DNA from: DATKXO01 sp035528995
GTDB taxonomy: Bacteria > Planctomycetota > Phycisphaerae > UBA1845
Direction: 5' to 3'
Length of the DNA stretch: 7,761 bases
NCBI GenBank assembly: GCA_035528995.1
Contig: DATKXO010000275.1
Coordinates: 1 to 7,761 of the forward strand
Shown: positions 1 to 6,844 of the stretch, one piece after another
Layout: each line of letters opens with the position of its first letter
Position numbering within the stretch: the stretch's first letter is position 1
Position numbers and translations under genes: made by a program
The notes under the pieces: generated by a model
The model's database searches: none
Told to the model about the DNA's origin: nothing
The model's input: only the letters and a program-made list of their open reading frames with translations

Positions 1-2
1 CT

Positions 3-686
3 GCGCTGGCCGCCGAACTCGAGTCGGCGCGCGCCGGTGGGGTCGTGGTGGTCACGCTGATGCAACCGGTCCCGTCGCACCCTGCTTTTCTGCACTCGGG
101 GGTCGATCCGGTAGCGGTCGGAGCCGCCCTGGCCGATGCCCTGGCCGAGCAGATTCCCGGAAGAGGCACGGTCGGCGTTCTGTACGCCGATGACCGTTTG
201 AACTGGCGTCTGCGACGGCAGGGCTTCCTTCAGCGGATGGTTCAGCATCCGCACCTGACCGTGCTGCGGGAATTCGACTGCGATGGAGACCCGGCCCGCG
301 CGGTGAGGCTGATGCGCGAGGCCACGGAGCGGTTTCCGGGCGTCGACGGTTGGGCCGCGATGGACTCCTGGCCCGTGCAAGCTATCGATGATGGGCATTC
401 GCTTCTGCCGCCGGACTGCGCCCTGGTGGTGCCCGGACCGTTGCCGGGGATCAGACTTCTTCTCGCGGCCGACCGGTGCCGGGCGGTCGTCGTGGCGGAC
501 TACCGGGCCATCGTCACGCGGGCTCTGGAGATGTGTTGCACCGTCCTTCAGAAGGAGATGGTCCAGGTGCGGACGTTCCAGGCGCCGCCGCGATGGGTGA
601 CGCAGGGCAACCTCGATGAGTTCCAGCGGGATTGGGCCAGGTGGACGGCCACCCCGGAGGAGCTCGTGGGGACCGATGCCCCGTAG
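3..686 (+). CDS. Periplasmic sugar-binding-like protein, C-terminal part (5' end outside window)
   Basis: The reading frame is open to the left edge, so the gene starts outside the window and the internal GTG at 45 is probably not the real start. The visible 227 residues resemble the second half of ribose/galactose-type substrate-binding proteins (type 1 periplasmic binding fold, as in ABC sugar importers and some sensors). The hinge-like GGVVVVTL, the GVDPVAVGAALADAL helix, the strand GTVGVLYADD, the RRQGFLQRM helix, the phrase FDCDGDPARAVRLMREA and the late DYRAIVTRALEM helix are arranged as in that family. Membership is inferred from this order of motifs. The ligand is unknown, and the expected signal peptide would lie upstream. 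It could also be the sensing domain of a LacI-type regulator, since the N-terminus is not visible. It converges on the EIIA gene, with 19 bases between the stop codons. Confidence 0.7.
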   Translation, partial: ALAAELESARAGGVVVVTLMQPVPSHPAFLHSGVDPVAVGAALADALAEQIPGRGTVGVLYADDRLNWRLRRQGFLQRMVQHPHLTVLREFDCDGDPARAVRLMREATERFPGVDGWAAMDSWPVQAIDDGHSLLPPDCALVVPGPLPGIRLLLAADRCRAVVVADYRAIVTRALEMCCTVLQKEMVQVRTFQAPPRWVTQGNLDEFQRDWARWTATPEELVGTDAP

Positions 687-694
687 GCAGGTCC

Positions 695-714
695 GAGGCC
701 TTCCATCAGGCCTC
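695..714. terminator. Stem-loop between convergent genes, possible bidirectional terminator
   Basis: A perfect 7-bp inverted repeat (GAGGCCT at 695-701, AGGCCTC at 708-714) with a 6-base loop lies just after the stop of the plus-strand gene and overlaps the stop codon of the minus-strand EIIA gene. Its place between two converging genes fits a shared terminator. There is no T-tract on either side, so it is not a classical intrinsic terminator. Confidence 0.35.
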
Positions 715-1161
715 ATGTTCGTGGATGGTCTGATACAGCTCCCCGGCCGAATCGGCGTCGGCCACTGCGCGGCGGAATGCGTCCATCAACATCAAGCGTG
801 AGATCCGGGCCAGGGCCTGGATGTGGGGCCCGGTCTGGTCCGGCGGAGAGGCGAGCAGCACGACCAGATTGACCGGTTGGCCGTCCTTGCTCTGGAAGTC
901 CAAGGGGGCGGCCGGCTTGCCCACGGCCATGGCCAGCGCCGGACAGGCGGCCGACTTGCCGTGGGGAACGGCCAATCCCAGGCCGATGCCGGTCGAGCGG
1001 GTGGCTTCCCGGTCGAGGACGGCCCGCAGGACGGCGTCGCGGTCGGTGAACTTGCCGGCCTCGTTCAGGAGATCGACGAGTTCCTCGATAGCCCCCGTCC
1101 TGTCGGTGGCCTTAAGGGGAACGCGCACGCAGTCTGCAGAGAGGATGTCGGTGAGCTTCAT
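706..1161 (-). CDS. PTS EIIA type-2 domain protein (fructose/nitrogen-type, stand-alone)
   Basis: This is a 151-residue single-domain protein, the usual length for EIIA-Ntr (PtsN) and free-standing fructose-type EIIA domains. It begins with the typical MKLTDILS. The phosphorylation site is His67 in LGLAVPHGKS, matching the family pattern of a hydrophobic strand then PHG. The stretch VNLVVLLASPP followed by the helix HIQALARISRLM is also typical. EIIA accepts phosphate from HPr (or NPr) in the cytoplasm. It then passes it to an EIIB or acts as a regulatory phospho-switch. No EIIB, EIIC, HPr or EI gene is visible, so a regulatory PtsN-like role is more likely than transport. The ATG at 1161 is chosen because AGAGG (minus strand, 1166-1170) lies 4 bases upstream and the start gives the canonical N-terminus. 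Confidence 0.9.
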   Translation of the reverse strand: MKLTDILSADCVRVPLKATDRTGAIEELVDLLNEAGKFTDRDAVLRAVLDREATRSTGIGLGLAVPHGKSAACPALAMAVGKPAAPLDFQSKDGQPVNLVVLLASPPDQTGPHIQALARISRLMLMDAFRRAVADADSAGELYQTIHEHEA

Positions 1162-1223
1162 CGGGCCTCTTCCCGAGTATTGGCAGAACCTTGCAGTCTA
1201 GCGTTTATGGCCCAGGTCGCAAC

Positions 1224-1250
1224 CGGGCGGCCCGACAAATCGGCCGCCCG
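1224..1250. other. Strong GC-rich hairpin in the divergent spacer
   Basis: A perfect 9-bp inverted repeat occupies 1224-1232 (CGGGCGGCC) and 1242-1250 (GGCCGCCCG). The 9-base loop can close further by two pairs with one bulged C, leaving a CAAA tetraloop. It lies between the divergent EIIA and zinc-ribbon genes (spacer 1162-1306), upstream of both. No T-tract follows on either strand. It may be a mRNA leader structure, a protein-binding site or a dispersed repeat. I could not find a convincing promoter pair in this spacer. Confidence 0.5.
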
Positions 1251-1306
1251 CGGGCGCGGGGCGAGACCGTTGGGGTGAAGGCCCCGACGGGCGGAGGTAC
1301 ACTGCA

Positions 1307-1657
1307 GTGATGATCTCCGGTGGCGAACAGGACGATCAGCCTGATCAGCCGGACGCCAGCGCTCCGCAGGGAGCCGATCAGCCGGGCAGGGATGCTTCGC
1401 ACGAAGCCGGGCAACGGCCGTTCGAGTTCGCCTGCTCCCGTTGCGGCCACCGACCCGCGGAGTACGTCGAATCCTGTCCGAAATGCGGAGCGGACATGAC
1501 GGAGTTGTTCTCGGCCACGTACCGGGTCCCGATGTCGAGCGTGGGGCGAAAGATCGCGTTGGTGGCGCTTATCGGACTGGCCTTGCTGTTGCTCCTGTTG
1601 CTGGGTGCGTTGATCAGCCAGCTTCTGGCCACGGCTCCGCCGCCGGAGGGTGCCTGA
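1307..1657 (+). CDS. Small zinc-ribbon protein with one transmembrane segment, unknown function
   Basis: This 116-residue protein has three parts. Residues 1-38 are polar and rich in Asp, Gln, Pro and Gly and look disordered. Residues 39-63 form a zinc-ribbon-like module with two CxxC pairs (Cys43/Cys46 and Cys57/Cys60, as CSRCG and CPKCG). Residues about 82-108 are a strongly hydrophobic Leu-rich helix that should cross the membrane, followed by a short tail. The architecture suggests a membrane-anchored protein with the zinc knuckle on the cytoplasmic side. Start: GTG at 1307 is 9 bases after GGAGG (1293-1297), while the directly adjacent ATG at 1310 is 12 bases away, so either could be used. 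I do not recognise a named family. It is followed 92 bases later by arsR, which has its own promoter, so the two are probably separate units. Confidence 0.72.
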   Translation: MMISGGEQDDQPDQPDASAPQGADQPGRDASHEAGQRPFEFACSRCGHRPAEYVESCPKCGADMTELFSATYRVPMSSVGRKIALVALIGLALLLLLLLGALISQLLATAPPPEGA

Positions 1658-1710
1658 GCGATGGCCGGTGTGACGCCGGGCCGGCTCCGACGGAGGATGG
1701 GAGGCACGGC

Positions 1711-1739
1711 TTGGGCATATCATGATCAGATGATATATT
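1711..1739 (+). promoter_or_regulatory. Promoter of arsR (extended -10)
   Basis: TTGGGC (1711-1716) and TATATT (1734-1739) are separated by exactly 17 bases. A TG one base upstream of the -10 (1731-1732) makes it an extended -10 element. This short AT-rich patch stands out in very GC-rich surroundings. Transcription should begin near 1745-1747, only a few bases before the ATG at 1750, so the mRNA would be almost leaderless. The spacer is filled by the inverted repeat at 1717-1736, so a bound repressor would block RNA polymerase. Confidence 0.6.
1717..1736. promoter_or_regulatory. Operator 1, inverted repeat upstream of arsR
   Basis: This is a perfect inverted repeat with 7-bp arms, ATATCAT and ATGATAT, and a 6-base spacer (GATCAG). 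It fills the -35/-10 spacer and overlaps the first half of the -10. AT-rich dyads over the promoter are typical targets of ArsR/SmtB winged-helix dimers, so autorepression by the adjacent regulator is the simplest reading. A related dyad is at 2106-2125. Confidence 0.65.
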
Positions 1740-1749
1740 GACAGGTAGG

Positions 1750-2052
1750 ATGAGCCGAGCGCGGCACAAACCGATTCCGATCGAGGCGCTGGAACGGACG
1801 GCGGCCATGCTACGGGTGCTGGCCCACCCGCAACGGCTGCGGATCGTGGAACTTCTTTCCGAAAAGAGACTTACGGTCGGCGAACTGGCCGCGGCGATCG
1901 GGATTCCCCCCAACGCCTGCAGCCAACACCTCAACCTGATGAAGGCCCGCGGACTGCTGGCCAGCGTGCGGGACGGCAAGAGCATCTTCTACACCGTGGA
2001 CAGCCCCAACGCCCTGACCGTCATCGATTGCGTGCGCAAGCACGGCATGTAA
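1750..2052 (+). CDS. ArsR/SmtB-family winged-helix transcriptional repressor
   Basis: This is a 100-residue DNA-binding protein. The fold can be followed in order: helix 2 with LAHPQRLRIVELL, helix 3 with TVGELAAAIGI, recognition helix PPNACSQHLNLMKARGLL, the beta-wing RDGKSIFYTV and a C-terminal dimer helix ending in VIDCVRKHGM. The classical metal motif ELCVCDL of ArsR/CadC is absent: the helix 3 region reads RLTVGEL. The only two cysteines are Cys57 in the recognition helix and Cys94 in the last helix, so thiol-based sensing is possible but unproven. Start choice: the in-frame TTG at 1738 overlaps the -10 box, so the ATG at 1750 is preferred. AGG triplets lie directly before it with almost no spacing, which fits a near-leaderless mRNA. 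The protein probably binds the dyads at 1717-1736 and 2106-2125 and represses itself and the downstream pump genes. Confidence 0.88.
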   Translation: MSRARHKPIPIEALERTAAMLRVLAHPQRLRIVELLSEKRLTVGELAAAIGIPPNACSQHLNLMKARGLLASVRDGKSIFYTVDSPNALTVIDCVRKHGM

Positions 2053-2105
2053 ACTTGATGTCAGCCGGGCCCGGTCGCGGGACGCCGCCGCCCGAAAGGT
2101 CAAAG

Positions 2106-2125
2106 AATCATGATATGTGATGATT
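2106..2125. promoter_or_regulatory. Operator 2, inverted repeat upstream of the efflux operon
   Basis: This is an inverted repeat with 6-bp arms, AATCAT and ATGATT, and an 8-base spacer. It shares the left half ATCATGAT and the right half ATGAT with operator 1, with two extra bases between the halves. It is the only AT-rich patch in the 228-base gap between arsR and the adaptor gene (2053-2280). The promoter here is less clear: GTCAAA (2099-2104) and GATTAA (2122-2127) are 17 bases apart but each matches consensus at only three positions. The rest of the gap, about 155 bases downstream of the dyad, holds nothing I can identify and would be a long 5' leader. Confidence 0.55.
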
Positions 2126-2269
2126 AAAGGCCGGCGCGGGCGGTCGGTGATTACGGCGGCGACGCCTCGGTGTGCGACGGTCGATGCAGCGGCCGCGTCG
2201 CTTCTGCCGCCCAACTCAGGCCCACTCACCGACCGGGCAGCGTCGAACTCGCCGGTCGCCTGCTGTTGC

Positions 2270-2273
2270 GGAG
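2270..2273 (+). promoter_or_regulatory. Ribosome-binding site fixing the adaptor start
   Basis: GGAG lies 7 bases before the ATG at 2281. The frame is open further upstream to a GTG at 2170, but that extension has no membrane-anchor character, while the ATG at 2281 directly precedes the expected N-terminal hydrophobic segment. Confidence 0.6.
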
Positions 2274-2280
2274 CCTGCCC

Positions 2281-3396
2281 ATGGAGCGTTTCCGAAAGAT
2301 CTGGCTGAGGATCGTTCTGGCGGCGGCCAGCCTGGTGGTCGTCGTGTTGCTGCTCATGCTGCTGGCCGGCGTGTTCCACGACAAGGTGGACAGCGAGGCC
2401 GGCCGGGCGGCAGGGACATCCGCCGGGCGCTACCCGGCCGAGAGGATCGGCGAGGCGGTCGCCCGCGACCTGCCGCAGTCCGAGTGGGCCGTCGGCACGG
2501 TGCGGGCCATACACCGCACGACGTTGGGCGCCCGGTTGCTGTCCACAGTGGTGGGCGTGCACGTCGAGGCCGGCCAGGACGTCGCCCGGGACGAGGTGCT
2601 GGTCGAACTGGATGACCGCGACCTGAAGGCCCGTCTGGCACAGGTCGAGGCCGGGGTCGAGGTGGCCCAGGCGACGTGGGACCAGGCCAAGAGCGATTTC
2701 GAGCGGATCAGCCCGTTGGCGGCCGATGGCAGCGCCAGCGCGTTCGAGTTGACCACGGCCACGAACGCTCTTCGCACGGCCCAGGCCCAGCACGAGCGGG
2801 CCGTCCAGGATCGCCTGGAGGCGGAGACCGCTCTGACCTATACGGTGATCCGGGCGCCGGTGTCGGGGCGGATCGTGGACAAGCTGGTGGACGTGGGCGA
2901 CATGGTGACGCCGGGCCAGCCCCTGGTCACCATGTACGATCCGACGCGGATGCAACTGGTGGCCACCGTTCGGGAGTCGCTCCGTCAACGTCTGGAGGTG
3001 GGCCAGCAGGTCAGCGTGAAGCTGGATGTCCTGGATCATCCCTGCGAGGCGACGGTGGCCGAGATCGTGCCCGAGGCGGCCACCGCCAGCCGCTCCTTCG
3101 AGGTCAAGGTGACAGGCCCGTGCCCGCCGGGCGTGTATCCCGGCATGTTCGGGCAGTTGGGCGTACCGCTGGGCAGCCGCCGGGCCGTGTGCGTTCCGGG
3201 CGCGGCGGTTCGCCGGGTCGGGCAGCTTGACCTGGTCCGGGTGATCGAGGGCGATCAGACGCGGCGGCGACTGGTTCAGCTCGGCCGACCCGCCGACGAC
3301 GGGCTGGTCGAGGTGCTGAGCGGTCTGAGCCCGGGCGAGCGCGTGGTCCTTCCCGAGTCTGTCGATTCATCCAGCGAGGCCGACCGTGCCGGCTGA
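2281..3396 (+). CDS. RND efflux periplasmic adaptor subunit (HlyD/AcrA family)
   Basis: This 371-residue membrane-fusion protein links an inner-membrane RND pump to an outer-membrane channel. Residues 1-9 are basic, and residues 10-31 are one hydrophobic helix that anchors the protein, with no lipobox seen. The first lipoyl half is around 83-112 (VVGVHVEAGQDVARDEVLVELDD). A helical hairpin spans about 113-186. The second lipoyl half is at 190-218 (IRAPVSGRIVDKLVDVGDMV), followed by a beta-barrel at about 224-295 and a membrane-proximal domain to about 357 (DDGLVEVLSGLSPGERVVL). The order and length are normal for the family. The helical hairpin is fairly short. The 3' end overlaps the pump gene by 11 bases, so the two are translationally coupled. 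The pump gene's site GAGG (3376-3379) lies inside this gene. The upstream dyad at 2106-2125 suggests control by the adjacent ArsR protein. Confidence 0.9.
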   Translation: MERFRKIWLRIVLAAASLVVVVLLLMLLAGVFHDKVDSEAGRAAGTSAGRYPAERIGEAVARDLPQSEWAVGTVRAIHRTTLGARLLSTVVGVHVEAGQDVARDEVLVELDDRDLKARLAQVEAGVEVAQATWDQAKSDFERISPLAADGSASAFELTTATNALRTAQAQHERAVQDRLEAETALTYTVIRAPVSGRIVDKLVDVGDMVTPGQPLVTMYDPTRMQLVATVRESLRQRLEVGQQVSVKLDVLDHPCEATVAEIVPEAATASRSFEVKVTGPCPPGVYPGMFGQLGVPLGSRRAVCVPGAAVRRVGQLDLVRVIEGDQTRRRLVQLGRPADDGLVEVLSGLSPGERVVLPESVDSSSEADRAG

Positions 3397-6300
3397 ACCG
3401 AACAGAGGCTTGGTCGTCGGGATCGTGGACAGGTTCCTGCGCTCGAACCTGTCGATCGTGCTGATCCTGCTGTCCTTGGCCGTCGGCGGCGTGGCCCTGA
3501 CCATCACGCCGCGCGAGGAGGAGCCGCAGATCGTCGTCCCGCTGGCCGACGTGTTCGTCTCCTTCCCGGGACGTTCCGCCCGGGAGGTCGAGCAGCTCGT
3601 GGCCACGCCGCTGGAGAAGCTGCTCTACCAGATCGACGGCGTCGAGCACGTCTACTCGATGTCCCGTCCGGGGCAGGCGGTCGTGACGGTGCGGTTCTAC
3701 GTGGGCCAGGACCGGGAGCGCAGCCTGGTCAAACTCTACAACAAGATCGAACAGAACACCGACATGGTGCCACCCGGTGTTACCGGCTGGACGGTCAAGC
3801 CGGTGGAGATCGACGACGTGCCCATTGTCACCCTGACGCTGACGGGCGCGTCGGAAACGAAGGTCGACGATCACCGTCTGCGCCGCCTGGCGGAGGAACT
3901 GGCCGAGCGGCTGGCTCAGATCGCGGACATCTCCCGGATCGAGGTCGTGGGCGGGCGGCCTCGACAGGTGCGGATCGAGCCCAATGTCGAGCGGCTGGCG
4001 GCCAGTTCGGTGTCGCTGGCCGACGTCGAGCGGGCCCTTCGGGCGAGCAACGTCACATTGCCGGCCGGCTGGTTCACGCAGAGCGATCGGCAGGCGGCGG
4101 TGGAGACGGGCGGGGCGCTGGCGGTGCGCGACGAGGTCGCCGACCTGGTGGTCGGGGTGTTCAACGATCGTCCGGTGTTCCTGAAGGACGTGGCCGCCGT
4201 ACACGACGGGCCGGCGGAGGCTGCCTCGTACGTTCGCTTCGGTCGCGGGCCCGCCTGGGACCGCCCGCAGGAGGCGGGGGCGGCCGGGTCGGTGGTCGGT
4301 CCGGTGTCGGAGTCCGTTACGGCGGACGCGGAGGCGGCGCCGGCGGTCACGCTGGCGGTGGCCAAGAAGAAGGGCACCAACGCCGTCCGCGTCGCCGAAC
4401 AGGTCATCGAGAAGGCCCGCGAGCTGCGCGACCAGGCACTGCCCGACGACGTCGCCATGATCGTGACCCGCAACTACGGCCGGACCGCCGACGAGAAGGT
4501 CAACGAACTCGTCGAGGCCCTGGGCGTGGCGGTGGTCATCGTCATCGCGCTGCTGGCTTTCGGGCTGGGGTGGCGGCAGGCCCTGGTGGTGGCCTTGGCG
4601 GTGCCGATCGTGTTCGGGCTGACGCTGACAGTCAACCTGCTGGTGGGCTACACCATCAACCGGGTGACGATGTTCGCCCTGATCCTGTCGCTGGGGCTGC
4701 TGGTGGACGACCCCATCGTGGACGTGGAGAACATCCACCGGCACTTCGGTCTCCGCAAACGGGCAACTCGCAAGATCGTCCTGGAAGCGGTGAACGAGGT
4801 CCGCCCGCCGCTGATCGCGGCCACCGTGGCGGTCATCGTCTCGTTTCTGCCCATGCTGTTCATCACCGGGATGATGGGGCCGTACATGAGGCCCATGGCC
4901 CTGAACGTCCCGGTCACCATGCTCATGTCCATGGTGGTGTCGTTCACCATCACGCCGTGGCTGGCGTATCACCTGCTGAAGCACGGCTGGCCCGGCGGCG
5001 AGGCTCGCGGTGCAGATGGCTCGACTGCGTCGGATGATGCCGCAGCGGAGGAGGAGCACTCGGCCGAGGAGATCAAACGCAGCGCCCTGTACCGGCTGTT
5101 CCACCCGATGATGGCCCCGCTGATCACCAGCCGCTGGAAGGCGTGGGTCTTCCTGGGGTGCGTGGGGGTCCTGCTGGTCGTATCGGCGATCCTGGCGGCC
5201 ACCCGCGACGTGCCGCTCAAGATGCTGCCCTTCGACAACAAGAACGAATTGCTGCTGGTGCTGGATTTCGACGAGGGCACCACGTTGGAGCGCAGCGACG
5301 CGGTGGTCCGCAGGTTCGAGAGCTTCCTGCAGAGCGTTCCGGAGGTGGTCGGCTTTACGTCTTACGTGGGCGTGGCCAGCCCCATGGACTTCAACGGGCT
5401 GGTGCGGCACTACTACCTGCGGCAGGACTCCAACATGGCCGAGGTGCGCATCAACCTGGTCCCCAAGAAGGAGCGGGCCATCAAGAGCCACGCGCTGGGC
5501 CTGCGGCTGCGGGATCGACTCGACGAGATCGCCCGCGAAGGCGGCGTCAATCTCAAGATCGTCGAGACTCCGCCCGGTCCACCGGTGATTTCGACCGTCG
5601 TGGCCGAGGTGTTCGGCCGCCCCGACCACACGTACAACGACCTGCTGGCGGCCGCCGGCACGGTGCGCCAACGGCTGGAGCGCGAGCCGGGCGTCGTGGA
5701 CGTGGACGACGTCGCCGAGGCCGAGCAGACCAAGTGGGTCTTCGCTCCGGACAAGACCAAGGCCGCCATCAACGGCGTCGGCACGGATGACATTGCCTCG
5801 GCACTGCAAACGGCGTTGGGTGGTTCGCGCGTCGGAACGCTGTGGACCGAACGCGAACGCAACCCGCTGGCGCTGCTCGTCCGCCTGCCCCGGGCCGAAC
5901 GATCTTCGTTGGAAGATCTGTCCCGGCTGTCCGTGAAGGGGGTGGGCGGCAACCTGGTGGCCCTGGGTGAGCTCGGCGCCTGGTCCGAGCAGCGGGTGGA
6001 TCAGACGATCTATCACAAGGACCTGCGCCGGGTGGCGTACGTGTTCGCCGAGACGGCCGGACGGGCGCCGGCCGACGCCGTGGTCGATATCCAGGCCGAT
6101 CGGGTCGCGGGCGGGACGCTGGCGCCGCAGGCGGCCGAACCAATCGGGGCCGGCTGGGTGGCCACGGACGAGCCGCGTGACGTGGGCGGGCGTACGTTCC
6201 TGGCCAACGGCGGCGGTGTCGACTGGATGCTGCCCGAGGGCTTCGACGTGGTCTTCAGCGGCGAGGGCGAATGGAAGATCACCCTCGATGTGTTCCGCGA

Positions 6301-6844
6301 CCTCGGGCTGGCCTTCGCGGCCGCCCTGGTCATGATCTACATCCTGCTGCTGAACGAGACCGGATCGTTCACCCTGCCGGTGGTGGTGATGCTGGCGATT
6401 CCGCTGACCGTCGTGGGCATCATGCCGGGGTTCTGGCTGCTGAACGTGATCTCGGGCGGCAGCGTCGGCGGGTACGCCGACCCGATCTTCTTCACGGCCA
6501 CGGGCATGATCGGCATGATCGCCCTGGCCGGCATCGTGACTCGCGACTCGATCATTCTGGTGGATTTCATTCACATCTCGTTGCGTCGCGGGCGCAACCT
6601 GTTCGACGCCATCATGGAGTCGCGGGTGGTGCGGCTGCGTCCCATCCTGCTGACCACGGGCACGGCCATGCTCAGCGCCGCGCCGATCGCGCTGGACCCG
6701 ATCTTCTCGGGCCTTGCCTGGGCGCTGATCTTCGGCCTGTTCGCCTCCACGGTGTTTACCCTGTTTGTGATCCCGGTCGCGTACTTCCTGCTGTACGGCC
6801 GTAAGCCCGGGCATGGAGTGGTTCGATGGCCCGACGAATCCTGA
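3386..6844 (+). CDS. RND-family efflux transporter permease (AcrB-like)
   Basis: This 1152-residue inner-membrane proton antiporter has the usual duplicated RND plan. TM1 is at about 21-40, ending in TPREEEPQI, then the first porter half to about 370. TM2-6 lie at about 375-532, TM7 at about 584-605, the second porter half at about 606-960 and TM8-12 from about 972 to 1143. In TM4 the proton-relay pair Asp441-Asp442 is present (GLLVDDPIVDVENI). At the usual TM10 lysine position there is Arg1053 (GIVTRDSIILVDF), a substitution I associate with some AcrB-like subgroups. The double Asp argues for the hydrophobe/amphiphile type rather than CusA-type heavy-metal pumps. At 1152 residues it is longer than AcrB (1049). 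Likely extra pieces are an Ala/Gly/Glu-rich stretch at about 291-318, an acidic cytoplasmic linker at about 535-563 and a Gly-rich segment at about 905-955. The GTG start at 3386 is 6 bases after GAGG (3376-3379). The substrate cannot be read from the sequence, and no outer-membrane channel gene is visible. Confidence 0.93.
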   Translation: MPAEPNRGLVVGIVDRFLRSNLSIVLILLSLAVGGVALTITPREEEPQIVVPLADVFVSFPGRSAREVEQLVATPLEKLLYQIDGVEHVYSMSRPGQAVVTVRFYVGQDRERSLVKLYNKIEQNTDMVPPGVTGWTVKPVEIDDVPIVTLTLTGASETKVDDHRLRRLAEELAERLAQIADISRIEVVGGRPRQVRIEPNVERLAASSVSLADVERALRASNVTLPAGWFTQSDRQAAVETGGALAVRDEVADLVVGVFNDRPVFLKDVAAVHDGPAEAASYVRFGRGPAWDRPQEAGAAGSVVGPVSESVTADAEAAPAVTLAVAKKKGTNAVRVAEQVIEKARELRDQALPDDVAMIVTRNYGRTADEKVNELVEALGVAVVIVIALLAFGLGWRQALVVALAVPIVFGLTLTVNLLVGYTINRVTMFALILSLGLLVDDPIVDVENIHRHFGLRKRATRKIVLEAVNEVRPPLIAATVAVIVSFLPMLFITGMMGPYMRPMALNVPVTMLMSMVVSFTITPWLAYHLLKHGWPGGEARGADGSTASDDAAAEEEHSAEEIKRSALYRLFHPMMAPLITSRWKAWVFLGCVGVLLVVSAILAATRDVPLKMLPFDNKNELLLVLDFDEGTTLERSDAVVRRFESFLQSVPEVVGFTSYVGVASPMDFNGLVRHYYLRQDSNMAEVRINLVPKKERAIKSHALGLRLRDRLDEIAREGGVNLKIVETPPGPPVISTVVAEVFGRPDHTYNDLLAAAGTVRQRLEREPGVVDVDDVAEAEQTKWVFAPDKTKAAINGVGTDDIASALQTALGGSRVGTLWTERERNPLALLVRLPRAERSSLEDLSRLSVKGVGGNLVALGELGAWSEQRVDQTIYHKDLRRVAYVFAETAGRAPADAVVDIQADRVAGGTLAPQAAEPIGAGWVATDEPRDVGGRTFLANGGGVDWMLPEGFDVVFSGEGEWKITLDVFRDLGLAFAAALVMIYILLLNETGSFTLPVVVMLAIPLTVVGIMPGFWLLNVISGGSVGGYADPIFFTATGMIGMIALAGIVTRDSIILVDFIHISLRRGRNLFDAIMESRVVRLRPILLTTGTAMLSAAPIALDPIFSGLAWALIFGLFASTVFTLFVIPVAYFLLYGRKPGHGVVRWPDES
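6815..6818 (+). promoter_or_regulatory. Ribosome-binding site of the reductase fragment
   Basis: GGAG inside the pump gene lies 7 bases before the ATG at 6826. It supports the reductase N-terminus as a genuine, translationally coupled start rather than a chance frame. Confidence 0.6.

Noticed and set aside
1162..1220. Promoter for the EIIA gene on the minus strand
   Set aside because: TAGACT and AATACT are present but only 13 bases apart, and other pairings match consensus poorly.
2117..2308. 63-codon plus-strand frame with a Cys cluster in the arsR-adaptor gap
   Set aside because: It starts at a GTG inside operator 2, lacks a ribosome site and overlaps the adaptor start. The Cys run comes from one short stretch of bases.
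1810..3039. 409-codon minus-strand frame across arsR and the adaptor
   Set aside because: Its product is Arg/His/Gln-rich low-complexity sequence, antisense to two clearly recognised genes.
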